A stretch of DNA of 64,000 nt from Micromonospora sp. WMMD1082 (lineage in GTDB: Bacteria; Actinomycetota; Actinomycetes; Mycobacteriales; Micromonosporaceae). The stretch spans positions 7,366,597 to 7,430,596 of the forward strand of contig NZ_JARUBM010000002.1 of the NCBI RefSeq assembly GCF_029626175.1, given 5' to 3'. The notes under the pieces were generated by a model. That model saw nothing but the letters and a program-made list of their open reading frames with translations. It was not told the DNA's origin and ran no database searches. Within the stretch, counting starts at the first letter, position 1, and each line of letters starts with the position of its first letter. The position numbers were made by a program, and so were the translations under genes. This document shows positions 36,081-44,976 of this stretch, piece after piece.

Positions 36081-36719
36081 GTGCAGGTTCCCGGCTGGCT
36101 CGACGACACGCGCACCTCGTACGACACCGTCGCGGTCAGCTACGCCGAGGTGCTGCGCGATGCTCTCGCCCGCGAGCCGTTCCAGCGGGGCATCCTGGCG
36201 CTGTTCGCCGAACTCGTCCGCGCCCAGGGCAACGGGCCGGTTGCCGACATCGGCTGCGGTCCCGGCCGGATCACCGCCCACCTGCACCGCATCGGCCTGG
36301 ACGCGTTCGGCGTCGACCTGTCGCCCGGGATGATCGACGTGGCCCGCCGTGACCATCCCGGCCTGCGCTTCGAGGTCGGCTCCATGACCGGCCTCGACAT
36401 CGCCGACGGCTCCCTGACCGGAATCCTCGCCTGGTTCTCCCTGATCCACGTCCCCGACGACGAGGTGCCCACCGCCCTCGCGGAGTTCCACCGGGTCCTG
36501 CGGCCCGGCGGGGTCGTGCTGCTCGGCTTCCACTGCGGCGACGGCAGCCGACTCAAGACCGAGGGCTACGGCGGCCACCCGATGAACGTCTACGTCCATC
36601 ATCGCCGGCCGGACCGGGTCGCCGCGTGGCTTGCGGCGGCCGGGTTCACCGTCGAGGCGGAGCTGGTGCACCACCCGGCGCCCGACATCGAGGGCGCCTT
36701 CGTCTTCGCCCACCGGTGA
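36081..36719 (+). CDS. Class I SAM-dependent methyltransferase
   Basis: 212 residues from GTG 36081; a TACCGT hexamer ends six bases upstream, so it is probably leaderless. SAM-binding motif VADIGCGPGRITAHL, acidic loop GVDLSPGMI, and FHRVLRPGGVVLLGFH (motif III). UbiE/Methyltransf_11 type; substrate unknown. Divergent from the ArsR gene. Confidence 0.87.
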   Translation: MQVPGWLDDTRTSYDTVAVSYAEVLRDALAREPFQRGILALFAELVRAQGNGPVADIGCGPGRITAHLHRIGLDAFGVDLSPGMIDVARRDHPGLRFEVGSMTGLDIADGSLTGILAWFSLIHVPDDEVPTALAEFHRVLRPGGVVLLGFHCGDGSRLKTEGYGGHPMNVYVHHRRPDRVAAWLAAAGFTVEAELVHHPAPDIEGAFVFAHR

Positions 36720-36869
36720 GCGGGCGGCGGCTCTCGTCCGCACCTGGCGGACCGGCGACCGGAGTGGCCCCACTATGCGGTTCGCGCATCCGCAGTCGGC
36801 GGATGGAGTTACCGTGAGCTGTAAGGCTCTCGCACGTCCCGTCATTCTCTCCTCGTCGGAAGGTGTGCC

Positions 36870-39029
36870 GTGGCGAACGAGGCTCGTCGGCCCACGCCGG
36901 CCGATCCAATGCCCCAGGCGACGCGTCCAGGCGACATACCCAGCGAGACGGTACGGAATCTGCCGCCGGAGCTGGGGCCGGATGCGGTGGGCGTGCTCGA
37001 CCGCCGGACGTTCGTCTTCTCCAACGCCGCCGGGGACGTGCCGGCGGGCTCGATCGGCGGGCTGGTGCACAACGACACCCGCCTGCTGAACCGGTGGGTA
37101 CTCACGATCTGCGGGTCGCCCCTGCTCGTCCTGAGTTCCGGCACGGTCGAGGACTACTCGGCGGCGTTCTTCGTGGCCAGTCCCGAACTTCCCGGCCTAC
37201 AGGCCAACGCCATCGGGGTACGCCGGCAGCGGTTCATCAGCAATGGCATGCACGAGCGTCTCGAACTGCAGTCGTACGCCGGGGAGCCGGTATCGATCCA
37301 GCTGCGGTTGGCGGTGGGTACCGACTTCGCGGACCTGTTCGAGATCAAGGAGACCGTCCGGGACCGTTCCCACCAGATCACCCGGTCACATGCCCGTGAT
37401 GGGTCGCGGCTGGAATTCACCTACCGTAACGGCACCTTCGAGGTCCGTACGCGGGTCCTGGCGGATCCGCCGGCCGATCAGGTGGACGGGGACGTTCTGG
37501 TGTGGGAGCTGCACCTGGCGCCCAACCAGGAGTGGCGGTGTGACCTGCAGGTCCCGCTGCACTACGACGAGGTGCAGATCGGGCCGGCGGAGCGAGGCTT
37601 CGGCGAGGCCTTCGACGTCGAGCAGGACGACCCTCTCGTCCGTTGGGAGCACGCCAAACCGGTCCTGCAGTCAGACTCTGACCTGCTGCGCGACGTGTAC
37701 CACAAGTCGGCCCTGGACCTGACTGCCCTGCGAACCGAGATCCGCCTGGAGAACGAAACCGTCGTCCTGTTGTCGGCCGGGTTGCCGTGGTTCCTCACCA
37801 TCTTCGGCCGGGACACGCTGATCACCGCGTACCAGACGATGGGTGGCGGGCCGGATCTGGCCCGCGGCGCCCTTCTCGCCCTCGCCGGGCATCAGGGCAC
37901 CGAGTGTGACGACTTCACCGACGAGGAACCGGGCAAGATCCTGCACGAGTACCGGTCAGGTGAGCTGACCAAGCTCGGCCTCAAACCCCACAAGCCGTAC
38001 TACGGCACGGCGGACGCCACCCAACTGTGGCTGATCCTGCTCTCCGAGTACTGGCGCTGGACCGGCGACGACCAGTTCGTCCAGGGCCTCCGCGACAACG
38101 CCTACGCCGCCCTGCGCTGGATAGACGAGTACGGCGACCGCAACAACGACGGCTACGTCGAATATGCCACCCGCTCACCCCAGGGGCTCGGCAACCAGTG
38201 CTGGCGCGACTCCTGGGACGGTGTCCTGTTCTCCACCGGCGCCATGCCTGTCCTGCCCATCTCCACCTGTGAGATCCAGGGCTACACGTACGACGCCAAG
38301 CTCCGCTTCGCCGAACTCGCCGACGGTCCGCTCGACGACCCCTCCCTCGCCCGGCGACTCCGTAGCGAAGCCGCGGACCTCCGCGACCGGTTCAACCGTG
38401 ACTTCTGGATCGACGACCGCGGCGGTTACTACGCCCTCGGCCTCGACGGTGACAACCGACAGATCGACATGATGACCTCCAATCAGGGCCACCTGCTCTG
38501 GAGCGGCATCGTGCCCACCGAACGCGCCGCCATCGTCGCCGGCCAGCTCATGTCCGACCGCCTCTTCTCCGGCTGGGGCGTCCGCACCACCGCCACCGAC
38601 GACCCCGCCTACAACCCCATCGGCTATCACCGAGGCACCGTCTGGCCGCATGACAACTCGATCATCGCCTGTGGCCTCGCCCGGTACGGCTTCCGCCAGG
38701 AAGCCAACCGGATCGTCACGGCCATGCTCGACGCCGCACAGTTCTCCGGATGCCGTCTTCCCGAGGCCTTCTCCGGCTACGACCGGTCCTTCGGGCGCGC
38801 CCCCGTTCCCTATCCGACCGCCTGCAACCCGCAGGCCTGGGCCAGCGGCGCACCGCTGCTCTTCCTCCGCACACTGCTCGGCACGGAACCCAGGAACCAT
38901 CAGCTCACCCTCGACCCCGAGATCCCGCCCGAGATCGGACGGATCCGGATGACGAACGTGTCGGCCTTCGGCTCACGGTGGGACATCGAGGCGACCACCA
39001 CCCAGTCCTACATCCGCCTAGCCCCCTGA
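36870..39029 (+). CDS. Amylo-alpha-1,6-glucosidase (glycogen-debranching-type enzyme)
   Basis: 719 residues from GTG 36870, with GGAAGG upstream. N-terminal glycogen-debranching N domain (~35-235; FVFSNAAGDVP, GLVHNDTRLLNRW), then an (alpha/alpha)6 barrel (~290-710) with GLPWFLTIFGRDTLI, QCWRDSWDGV, GYTYDAKLRFAE and TVWPHDNSIIACGL. It should hydrolyse alpha-1,6-linked glucose stubs or act on another alpha-glucan or exogenous sugar; the exact substrate is not fixed for these bacterial proteins. No signal peptide, so intracellular. Codon GC is a little lower than in its neighbours at the 5' half. Confidence 0.87.
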   Translation: MANEARRPTPADPMPQATRPGDIPSETVRNLPPELGPDAVGVLDRRTFVFSNAAGDVPAGSIGGLVHNDTRLLNRWVLTICGSPLLVLSSGTVEDYSAAFFVASPELPGLQANAIGVRRQRFISNGMHERLELQSYAGEPVSIQLRLAVGTDFADLFEIKETVRDRSHQITRSHARDGSRLEFTYRNGTFEVRTRVLADPPADQVDGDVLVWELHLAPNQEWRCDLQVPLHYDEVQIGPAERGFGEAFDVEQDDPLVRWEHAKPVLQSDSDLLRDVYHKSALDLTALRTEIRLENETVVLLSAGLPWFLTIFGRDTLITAYQTMGGGPDLARGALLALAGHQGTECDDFTDEEPGKILHEYRSGELTKLGLKPHKPYYGTADATQLWLILLSEYWRWTGDDQFVQGLRDNAYAALRWIDEYGDRNNDGYVEYATRSPQGLGNQCWRDSWDGVLFSTGAMPVLPISTCEIQGYTYDAKLRFAELADGPLDDPSLARRLRSEAADLRDRFNRDFWIDDRGGYYALGLDGDNRQIDMMTSNQGHLLWSGIVPTERAAIVAGQLMSDRLFSGWGVRTTATDDPAYNPIGYHRGTVWPHDNSIIACGLARYGFRQEANRIVTAMLDAAQFSGCRLPEAFSGYDRSFGRAPVPYPTACNPQAWASGAPLLFLRTLLGTEPRNHQLTLDPEIPPEIGRIRMTNVSAFGSRWDIEATTTQSYIRLAP

Positions 39030-39749
39030 ACCACCGGCGAGGGCCGTACGCGGGTCGAGGAGCTGGCCCTGTGCGTACGCCGTGCGGAAGGCTGCGGGGC
39101 CGAGCGCGTCGATCGCCGCGGCGCGTGCCCTGTCGAGGTCGGCCGCGTCGTCGGGATCCGGCACCTGGCCAAGCACCGCGAACGCGGCATCCGCCGCACC
39201 GATCAGCCGCGCCGCACGCTCCTGATCGTCCTCGGCCGAGGCGAGCGCGACGCCGGCCAGGCAGACGTACGGAACGAAGTCGGCTCAGCCGTTGCGGAAC
39301 ACCCGCTCCCGGCCCTCGGCGAACAGGTCCCTGGCCACGTCGAGATTGCCCAGACCCAGCTCACAGAACGCGAGGTTGTGATATTCCGAATTGACCGTCT
39401 CGGGCTGGTCGAGCGCCTCGTTGAGCGCGATGCTCTCCCGGTACAGATCCCGGGCACGGCGCAGGTCGCCGGACATCCGCGCCACGGCGGCCAGCACATG
39501 TCTCGGCCGTTCCTCCAGGCTCCGGTCGCCGGAGCGCAGCGCGACCGCGAGCGCCTCCTGCGCCCGGGCCTCCCCGCCCGGCAGGTCACCGCCGCGGATG
39601 GCGACCCGGGCCAGGCTGTACCGGGCCTCCACCTCGCCCGCCGGGTCGCCGGCCGCCTGAGCCCGCTCGATCTCGGCCTCGCTCATGCGCACCACCGCGT
39701 CGGTCTCACCACGTCGGAAGGCCGAGCGCACACGCTCACTGAAGTTCAT
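39018..39749 (-). pseudogene. TPR-repeat protein broken by an in-frame TGA
   Basis: One frame runs from ATG 39749 (GAGGACAG upstream) to TAG at 39018, 244 codons, with one internal TGA at 39285-39287. Before it lie TPR-like helices (GEVEARYSLARVAIRGGD, YHNLAFCELGLGNLDVARDL) ending ERVFRNG; after it the same frame continues ADFVPYVCLAGVALASAED and ARLIGAADAAFAVLGQ, a usual ending of such proteins. So a nonsense change, or a sequencing error, splits a ~243-residue protein after residue 154. The truncated 154-residue form may still be made. The end overlaps the debranching gene by 12 bp. Confidence 0.72.
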
Positions 39750-39782
39750 CTGTCCTCATCCATCGTGGCACCTCGGTGGTCA

Positions 39783-40532
39783 CTACAGGTTCCTCTCTCG
39801 GACGGCGGTGAGCAGCCGATCCACGGTCTCCCGGTCGGGCTGTTCCGGCAGCGCGGTGGTGGCGGTCGCGTCGGCGAGCTCGACGAGCAGGTCCGCCGCC
39901 CAGGCGTCGACCGCCGCCCAGGGCAGCTCGCCGCGCCGCACGGCGAGCAGCTTCTCGCGCAGGTGCCGCACGTCGACCAGGACCTCCCCGCTACGCAACA
40001 CGTGCGTACCGGCGATCAACAGCCGGATCATGTGCATAGCCTGCTTGTGGTTCGTCTCGCCGGTGCGCTCCCGGCGGGCCGCCACCCGGTTGAGCTGGTC
40101 CCGGGCGTAGCCGCCGTACGTCTGGGCCACCCGACTCGACAGGAACGCCCGCCGCGCCGCCAGCAACCGTTCCCCGTCCACGGTGATCGTCTCGATCAGC
40201 GGGGACCAGAGCACCTCAAGAACCGTCGGGTTGCCCTGCAGGGCGAGCAGACAGAAGCGCTCGAACTCCCAGGAGAACTGCTCCGCCGCCGGCCCGTCCA
40301 GGTGGGTGGGCGGCTTGTCCAGGTGCCAGAACGCGCGGGTCGGTGCCACGAACACACCACGCCGGTCGTAGTCGGAACCCGACACATCCAGCCCATACGC
40401 CCGCGACCCGACCACAACGGCCAGGGCGGTACGCCGCTCGACAAGATCGATCACGTCCGGCAACGCTACCCAAGTGCCAGCCGAGACGCGCGGCCCACTC
40501 TCGGCCTGACCCGGCCGCTCGGGCCCCGTCAT
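39783..40532 (-). CDS. MNT-type nucleotidyltransferase superfamily protein
   Basis: 249 residues from ATG 40532; the start is uncertain because no clear ribosome site is seen. The catalytic motif VGSRAYGLDVSGSDYDRRG (G-S...S-D-x-D) is that of the polymerase-beta-like YcgL/RlaP nucleotidyltransferases. The helical remainder includes NPTVLEVLWSP and NHKQAMHMIRLL. It may adenylate or otherwise modify RNA; some relatives act in RNA repair. Substrate unknown. Confidence 0.8.
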   Translation of the reverse strand: MTGPERPGQAESGPRVSAGTWVALPDVIDLVERRTALAVVVGSRAYGLDVSGSDYDRRGVFVAPTRAFWHLDKPPTHLDGPAAEQFSWEFERFCLLALQGNPTVLEVLWSPLIETITVDGERLLAARRAFLSSRVAQTYGGYARDQLNRVAARRERTGETNHKQAMHMIRLLIAGTHVLRSGEVLVDVRHLREKLLAVRRGELPWAAVDAWAADLLVELADATATTALPEQPDRETVDRLLTAVRERNL

Positions 40533-40721
40533 CGTGGGAACAGTCCAGCTGGTGACGGTCGGCTTGCACGGACGCGGCCGCGGATCAGACACGGCCTGAC
40601 CGAACCAGGGAGCACGCGTCAGGCCGCCGGTGCGTACCCACCGCCCTGCGCGAACCACCCAGATGCGTCCTGGCCAGCGGCTTTACCGCCTTCGCCGGCC
40701 GCACCTGGGTAGCGTTTCGAG

Positions 40722-40793
40722 TGGGCGATACTGGGTTTGAACCAGTGACCTCTTCCGTGTCAAGGAAGCGCGCTCCCACTGCGCCAATCGCCC
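40722..40793 (-). tRNA. tRNA-Val (GAC), copy 1
   Basis: 72 nt with full cloverleaf; anticodon loop CTTGACACG gives GAC, T-loop GGTTCAAACC. CCA is not encoded. Identical in sequence to the copy at 44787-44858. Confidence 0.95.
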
Positions 40794-40832
40794 GTGTTGA
40801 CCGCCGGCACCCGTGGGTGCGGTCGGACCGCG

Positions 40833-40905
40833 AGCGGACGACGGGACTCGAACCCGCGACCCTCACCTTGGCAAGGTGATGCGCTACCAACTGCGCTACG
40901 TCCGC
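40833..40905 (-). tRNA. tRNA-Gly (GCC), copy 1
   Basis: 73 nt; acceptor GCGGACG/CGTCCGC, anticodon loop CTTGCCAAG gives GCC, T-loop GGTTCGAGTC. Identical to the copy at 44977-45049. Transcribed before tRNA-Val. Confidence 0.95.
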
Positions 40906-41065
40906 ACGCCCCGTCGGTGCCGGGGACGGTGGCAAGTCTACCCGATGACAAGATCGTCGAGGGCAGCGCCCCCGAGCCCCGGCACGGCCGTGGTTGCGCC
41001 GCTCGGCGCCGGGGTACAGACCTCCCTCGACAGCACACCGCATCCCCTGGGCAAAGGAGGCTGTC

Positions 41066-41308
41066 ATGGGTATCGGCACCAGTATCTTCCTGCTGGCGCT
41101 CGGCGCCGTCCTCACCTTCGCGGTCAACGCCAGCATCGGCGGGCTCGACCTTGACGTGGTCGGGTGGATCCTGATGGCCGCCGGCGTGCTCGGCTTGATC
41201 ATGACGACCCTCGTCTGGGGCCGCCGCCGTCAGGTGATCGCCACCACGGAGGAGCCGGTGGAGTACCGCCGGGTCGAAGAGCGTCGGGACGCCGCACCGC
41301 CGCTGTGA
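41066..41308 (+). CDS. DUF6458-type small membrane protein
   Basis: 80 residues from ATG 41066, with AAAGGAGG upstream. Starts MGIGTSIFLLALGAVLTFAV and has two membrane helices (~4-22, 31-50) followed by a charged tail with EEPVEYRRVEERRD. Matches the short actinobacterial DUF6458 proteins. Function unknown. Confidence 0.82.
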   Translation: MGIGTSIFLLALGAVLTFAVNASIGGLDLDVVGWILMAAGVLGLIMTTLVWGRRRQVIATTEEPVEYRRVEERRDAAPPL

Positions 41309-41647
41309 CTCGATGGCGCGGCGGCCGGACATGCGCAGCTGCCCGTGGGACGACCAGCAGTTGGGCTCACCCTGGCCAAGCCCTGTCCGGCGCGGACCCT
41401 GTTCTCGAAGGATGAGATGCGGACGCGAGATCTTGGACAGTTTCCGTCCAGCGCTGACGGGAACTGTCCAAGATCTGGACCCGATGCCGTAGCCGGCCCC
41501 GGATTGCCCGTTCACGGTTGCATGACGGGGCACCAGCGCACCCGCACCGCGATCGGCCGCATCGACGCCGGCCACCCCGCACCCTGACGCACGCACACCT
41601 CCGCCTCCACCTGACACCGATCCGGCCGCTTGACGCGTGCCGTCCGG
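41309..41647. other. Intergenic region
   Basis: 339 bp. Its main content is a copy of the dispersed palindrome at 41428-41476. A TTGACG hexamer at 41630-41635 may be the -35 box for the HTH gene downstream. No gene seen. Confidence 0.5.
41428..41476. repeat. Dispersed palindromic element, copy 2
   Basis: 21-nt arms (41428-41448 and 41456-41476) starting AGATCTTGGACAGTT pair with one mismatch around CAGCGCT. Near-identical to copy 1 at 6136. Confidence 0.8.
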
Positions 41648-41692
41648 GGTGTCAGTGTTATCTGACACCCCCTGTCAGACAACACTGACACC
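41648..41692. promoter_or_regulatory. Double operator upstream of the HTH gene
   Basis: Two sites TGTCAG-N6-CTGACA (41650-41667 and 41673-41690), centres 23 bp apart, that also mirror each other so the whole 45-bp block is an inverted repeat with one mismatch. Ends 18 bp before the ATG; likely bound by the encoded regulator. Confidence 0.7.
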
Positions 41693-41710
41693 CGGAAGGG
41701 AGCCGGACGC

Positions 41711-42094
41711 ATGGCCCAGGCCCCGCCCACGGGGGAGCAACTGCTGTTGATGCTCACCGCGCTGGCCAGCCCGCACCGGCTGCGGATCGTCGCGGCACTC
41801 GCCACGGGACGCAGCTACGTCAGCCAGCTGGCCCGCCGGCTGGGAATGAACCGGCCCCTGCTCTACATGCATCTCCAGCGTCTGGAGGCGGCCGGCCTGG
41901 TCGTCGGCGAACTGGAGACGGCCCGGGACGGCAGCTCGGTGAAGTACTTCGAGGTGGTGCCGTTCGTGCTGGCACTCACCCCAGAGGTGGTCGCCGGGGC
42001 CGTCGCGACGCTGGATCTGCCGGACTCGGGAGTGGCCGCGCCGGCAAGGAACGGCCCGTCAGCGGGCGAATCGGGAGAGGAAACGAACACGTGA
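41711..42094 (+). CDS. Winged-helix regulator (ArsR/MarR-like)
   Basis: 127 residues from ATG 41711, with GGAAGGGAG upstream. Helix-turn-helix residues ~17-70: LASPHRLRIVAALATG, YVSQLARRLGMNRPLLYMHL, then the wing GSSVKYFEVVPF. The C-terminal third is disordered. Its stop overlaps the GTG of the next gene, so the pair is coupled. The double palindrome upstream is the probable autoregulatory site. Confidence 0.85.
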   Translation: MAQAPPTGEQLLLMLTALASPHRLRIVAALATGRSYVSQLARRLGMNRPLLYMHLQRLEAAGLVVGELETARDGSSVKYFEVVPFVLALTPEVVAGAVATLDLPDSGVAAPARNGPSAGESGEETNT

Positions 42095-42414
42095 CCAGAC
42101 TGTTGGCAGCCGAGCTGGACATCGCGCAGACCGCCACGATCACGTCGGCCGCGTTGGCGGTCGCGCTGGCCGCCGTTGTCGGATTCGTCAGCCTGGGCTT
42201 CTACCGGGCCCGGCGGAGCACGGCCGGCGAGGCGGCCTACCACGCCCTGGTCGAGCGGGTCGTCGATGCCGAGACCCGCTCGGCGGAGGCCACCGCCGCG
42301 GCCCTGGAGGAACTGACCGGGTTACGCGCCGAAGTGCGTGGCGCCCGCGACGAGATGACCGAGGTCAAGCGGCGCCTGGCCGAGTTGGAACGGCTGCTCA
42401 GCCAGATCGGCTGA
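42091..42414 (+). CDS. Membrane-anchored coiled-coil protein
   Basis: 107 residues from GTG 42091, overlapping the regulator's stop. One membrane helix (~18-40) then a long charged coiled coil (~48-105; AETRSAEATAAALEELTGL, KRRLAELERLL). No known domain. As partner of the HTH protein it could be a sensor or membrane tether. Confidence 0.78.
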   Translation: MTRLLAAELDIAQTATITSAALAVALAAVVGFVSLGFYRARRSTAGEAAYHALVERVVDAETRSAEATAAALEELTGLRAEVRGARDEMTEVKRRLAELERLLSQIG

Positions 42415-42449
42415 GCAGGAGCGGCGGCACCTCCACGAGAAGGAGCGGC

Positions 42450-42629
42450 ATGAGCGGCAGTCCGCGGTGCGCCCGGCAGTGGTCCGCCCGGCCGGCGGTG
42501 GTGGCGACCGGGAGCGGTCCGGCGGCCGGTGCGCCACCGCCGGCCGAGGCGTGGCCCGGTCGTGAGACCGAACGCCACCGCCGTCCTCGACCAAATCTCG
42601 ATCCACCGATCAAGCCCGGGTTCGTATGA
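42450..42629 (+). CDS. Possible small ORF
   Basis: 59 codons from ATG 42450 to TGA 42627, preceded by a strong AAGGAG. The product (MSGSPRCARQWSARPAVVAT...) is Pro/Ala/Arg-rich with no recognisable family, and composition does not argue strongly for coding. Listed only because of the ribosome site; it fills the 349-bp gap between the coiled-coil and SRPBCC genes, which otherwise shows nothing. Confidence 0.3.
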   Translation: MSGSPRCARQWSARPAVVATGSGPAAGAPPPAEAWPGRETERHRRPRPNLDPPIKPGFV

Positions 42630-42763
42630 TCGGAAAGACTTGTCATCGTTGGGCAGGGTAGTGCGCCGGGTGTCGCATGTCGGTCGTCCACCGCGTCCTC
42701 GACTACGCGTCCTGCTGCGGTAGTCAGGGTCACTCCCCTGGGCCAGACCACGAGAGGACGACC

Positions 42764-43192
42764 ATGCCTACCGTCAGCCACACGATCGATATCGACGCAC
42801 CCGCGAGTCGCGTCTGGGCAATCCTCACCGACACCGCCGCGTACCCGGAATGGAACCCCTTCATGATCGCGCTCGACGGCGACCTCGTCCCCGGATCGCG
42901 GCTGTCCGTAACGATCGCTCCGCCCGGTGCGAAGCGGCAGCGCTTCACTCCCACTGTCACGGCCGTGGAGCCCGAGCGGCGGCTCGCGTGGCTCGGCCGC
43001 CTGCTCATCCCTGGCATCTTCGACGGCGCACACTCCTTCGAACTTGAAGCCCTCAGCCTTGCATCGACCCGGTTCACCCAGTCCGAGCGGTTCTCCGGGG
43101 TGCTCGTGCCGATGGTGCGCGGCCTGTTGCGCTCGACCGAGGCAGGCTTCGCGGAGATGAACTCAGCACTCGCCGCCCGGGCCGAGGCGTGA
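42764..43192 (+). CDS. SRPBCC (START-like) family protein
   Basis: 142 residues from ATG 42764, with GAGAGGACG upstream. Polyketide-cyclase/dehydrase type fold: TVSHTIDIDAPASRVWAIL, YPEWNPFM, and a long C-terminal helix (LLRSTEAGFAEMNSAL). Probably binds a small hydrophobic ligand. Coupled by GTGA to the DUF4260 gene. Confidence 0.85.
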   Translation: MPTVSHTIDIDAPASRVWAILTDTAAYPEWNPFMIALDGDLVPGSRLSVTIAPPGAKRQRFTPTVTAVEPERRLAWLGRLLIPGIFDGAHSFELEALSLASTRFTQSERFSGVLVPMVRGLLRSTEAGFAEMNSALAARAEA

Positions 43193-43578
43193 CAGGCGTT
43201 GGCGTCGTCCAGCGCGTCGAGAACGGTGTCATCGCGGCCCTCGCCATGACGGCGGCAGCGCTGCTGTACCCGAAGTGGTGGTGGATGCCGCTTGCGGCGT
43301 TCGTGCTCTTCGACCTCTCCGCGCTCGGCTACCTGCGCTCACCCTCTGCGGGCGCCTTCTTCTACAACCTCGTCCACAACTACACCGGGCCAGCGCTCGC
43401 CGCCACCGCAGCACTCCTCACCGCACCCTCGCTGTCGGCGCTGTCGACGGTCTTCGGCCTGGCTGCCTGCTCGTGGGCGTTTCACATCGGGGCGGATCGG
43501 GTGCTCGGCTACGGCCTCAAGCATTCCGAGGGGTTCACGCACACCCACCTGGGGCGAATCGGTCGCGGCCGCCGCTGA
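43189..43578 (+). CDS. DUF4260 membrane protein
   Basis: 129 residues from GTG 43189. Four short membrane helices; conserved family features GYLRSPSAGAFFYNLVHNY and DRVLGYGLKHSEGFTHTHLG. Function unknown. Overlaps the SRPBCC gene by four bases. Confidence 0.85.
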   Translation: MTGVGVVQRVENGVIAALAMTAAALLYPKWWWMPLAAFVLFDLSALGYLRSPSAGAFFYNLVHNYTGPALAATAALLTAPSLSALSTVFGLAACSWAFHIGADRVLGYGLKHSEGFTHTHLGRIGRGRR

Positions 43579-43606
43579 CCGTGCGCGCGGCCGCCATCCC
43601 GAATCC

Positions 43607-43789
43607 TCAACGCACCGTGCCCGGGGTGAGCGACAGCGTGCGTGCGATCTGGTGGGTCGACTCGCCGTGCCGCCCGGCGCGCAACACACCGAGTTCGCGA
43701 TCGGTCAGCGACGATCGCTTCCGAGAACGCGCCATCGCGGGAGGGTCCATCGCCTGGGGCACGAGAGCTGGCCGCGCTCGGGCCGACAT
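43607..43789 (-). pseudogene. Fragment of a LuxR-type regulator
   Basis: A 60-codon frame ending at TGA 43607. Residues ~28-60 (LTDRELGVLRAGRHGESTHQ then IARTLSLTPGTVR) are the first helices of a LuxR DNA-binding domain, but the stop comes just where the recognition helix should continue (usually TVRNYLS). No receiver domain precedes it; the 335-bp gap around it holds nothing else. Best read as a decayed remnant. Confidence 0.55.
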
Positions 43790-43913
43790 CGCGGCGATCG
43801 TGCGCGGACCAGGCTGCGGCGGACGCGCCCGTCGGGTTCGCGGCGGTCACAGGAAATAGGGTGTGCTGTCGTCGGCTGATTCTGCGACGGCAGCGGAACG
43901 GGAGGGGGCTGAC

Positions 43914-44543
43914 GTGGGGCGGGTCAGACCAGGAGACGGCCATGCATTGCCGCGCTATCGCTGGTGGCAACTGTTCTCGCGTTCCCTGTTCCATCTGCGT
44001 CTCGACGGCGAGGGCGGGGCTTCGGAGACGTGGTCCGTCGACGTCAGGCACGGGGGTGACTCGAACGGCGAGGTGTACGTCCAGCTCTATCTCGACGGCG
44101 TGAATCAGGCTCGCGCGAAGCCTCCCGCCTCGTTCCCGGTACCCGGTGGCCTCATCGAGGTCGTCACCAGCAATTACGGCCTCCGCCGCTGCCACTACGT
44201 CACCCCGGACGGGACGCAGCGGCAGCTCGTGCCCGATCCCGCCGCTACCGAGGGGCGACGTGCCCGCCTGGCACGGGACCACCCGGCGCTGAGCCGTGGC
44301 ATCGGATTCGCATCGGTGATCGTGCTCGCCTTCTCCCTCCTGCTCGGCGTGCCGCAGATCGTCGAGCAGATCACGCAGATCCCGCCCATCGCGGAGCGGA
44401 TCGGCACATTCCTCAGTCCCTTCCACCTCCCGGCGTGGGCGAACATCTCGCTGGTCCTGGCAACGCTCGTGGCGAGCACCGAGCGGGCACTCCGGCTGCG
44501 CTACAACTCGATCCTGGACAGCGGGCTCTTCGGCGGCGACTGA
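43914..44543 (+). CDS. Membrane protein of unknown function
   Basis: 209 residues from GTG 43914, with GGGAGGGGG upstream. A soluble part (~1-120) with RYRWWQLFSRSLFHL and the strand-rich EVYVQLYLDGVNQA, then two membrane helices (~135-157 and ~180-195) and a short tail. No family recognised. It lies directly before the tRNA array, transcribed toward it. Confidence 0.72.
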   Translation: MGRVRPGDGHALPRYRWWQLFSRSLFHLRLDGEGGASETWSVDVRHGGDSNGEVYVQLYLDGVNQARAKPPASFPVPGGLIEVVTSNYGLRRCHYVTPDGTQRQLVPDPAATEGRRARLARDHPALSRGIGFASVIVLAFSLLLGVPQIVEQITQIPPIAERIGTFLSPFHLPAWANISLVLATLVASTERALRLRYNSILDSGLFGGD

Positions 44544-44749
44544 CAGGTGCGTGACCTGGTCCCGCCGCCACGGTTGGCGCTCGCAGCCGTCACCGGATTG
44601 ACAGCGGAGACGCGATGATCATTCGCACGGCGGGGACGATCCCGCTCGGATCGGGGTGAGGGGCAGCGACGTGACGGTGAGATCCCGAGAGCGTCGCGGG
44701 AGGAACCGGAGGCCGTCATCCGCTCGACGGCCCGGCCCTTGATCAAATA

Positions 44750-44769
44750 CGAACCGCTGACACGGTTCG
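44750..44769 (-). terminator. Terminator of the tRNA operon
   Basis: CGAACCG-CTGACA-CGGTTCG, followed leftwards by TATTTGATC, 18 bp past tRNA-Val. Confidence 0.7.
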
Positions 44770-44786
44770 CGTACGGCTACCTGTGG

Positions 44787-44858
44787 TGGGCGATACTGGG
44801 TTTGAACCAGTGACCTCTTCCGTGTCAAGGAAGCGCGCTCCCACTGCGCCAATCGCCC
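44787..44858 (-). tRNA. tRNA-Val (GAC), copy 2
   Basis: 72 nt, identical to 40722-40793; last gene of a Gly-Cys-Val array. Confidence 0.96.
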
Positions 44859-44871
44859 TTGCTGTTATACG

Positions 44872-44942
44872 AGGTGGGGACGGGATTTGAACCCGCGTAC
44901 ACGGCTTTGCAGGCCGTTGCCTCGCCTCTCGGCCACCCCACC
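44872..44942 (-). tRNA. tRNA-Cys (GCA)
   Basis: 71 nt; acceptor GGTGGGG/CCCCACC, anticodon loop CTGCAAA gives GCA, discriminator U73 as expected for Cys. No second copy in the window. Confidence 0.95.
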
Positions 44943-44976
44943 GAGGTTGCCCCCGTCACGCGTGGCGGCAGCTCCG

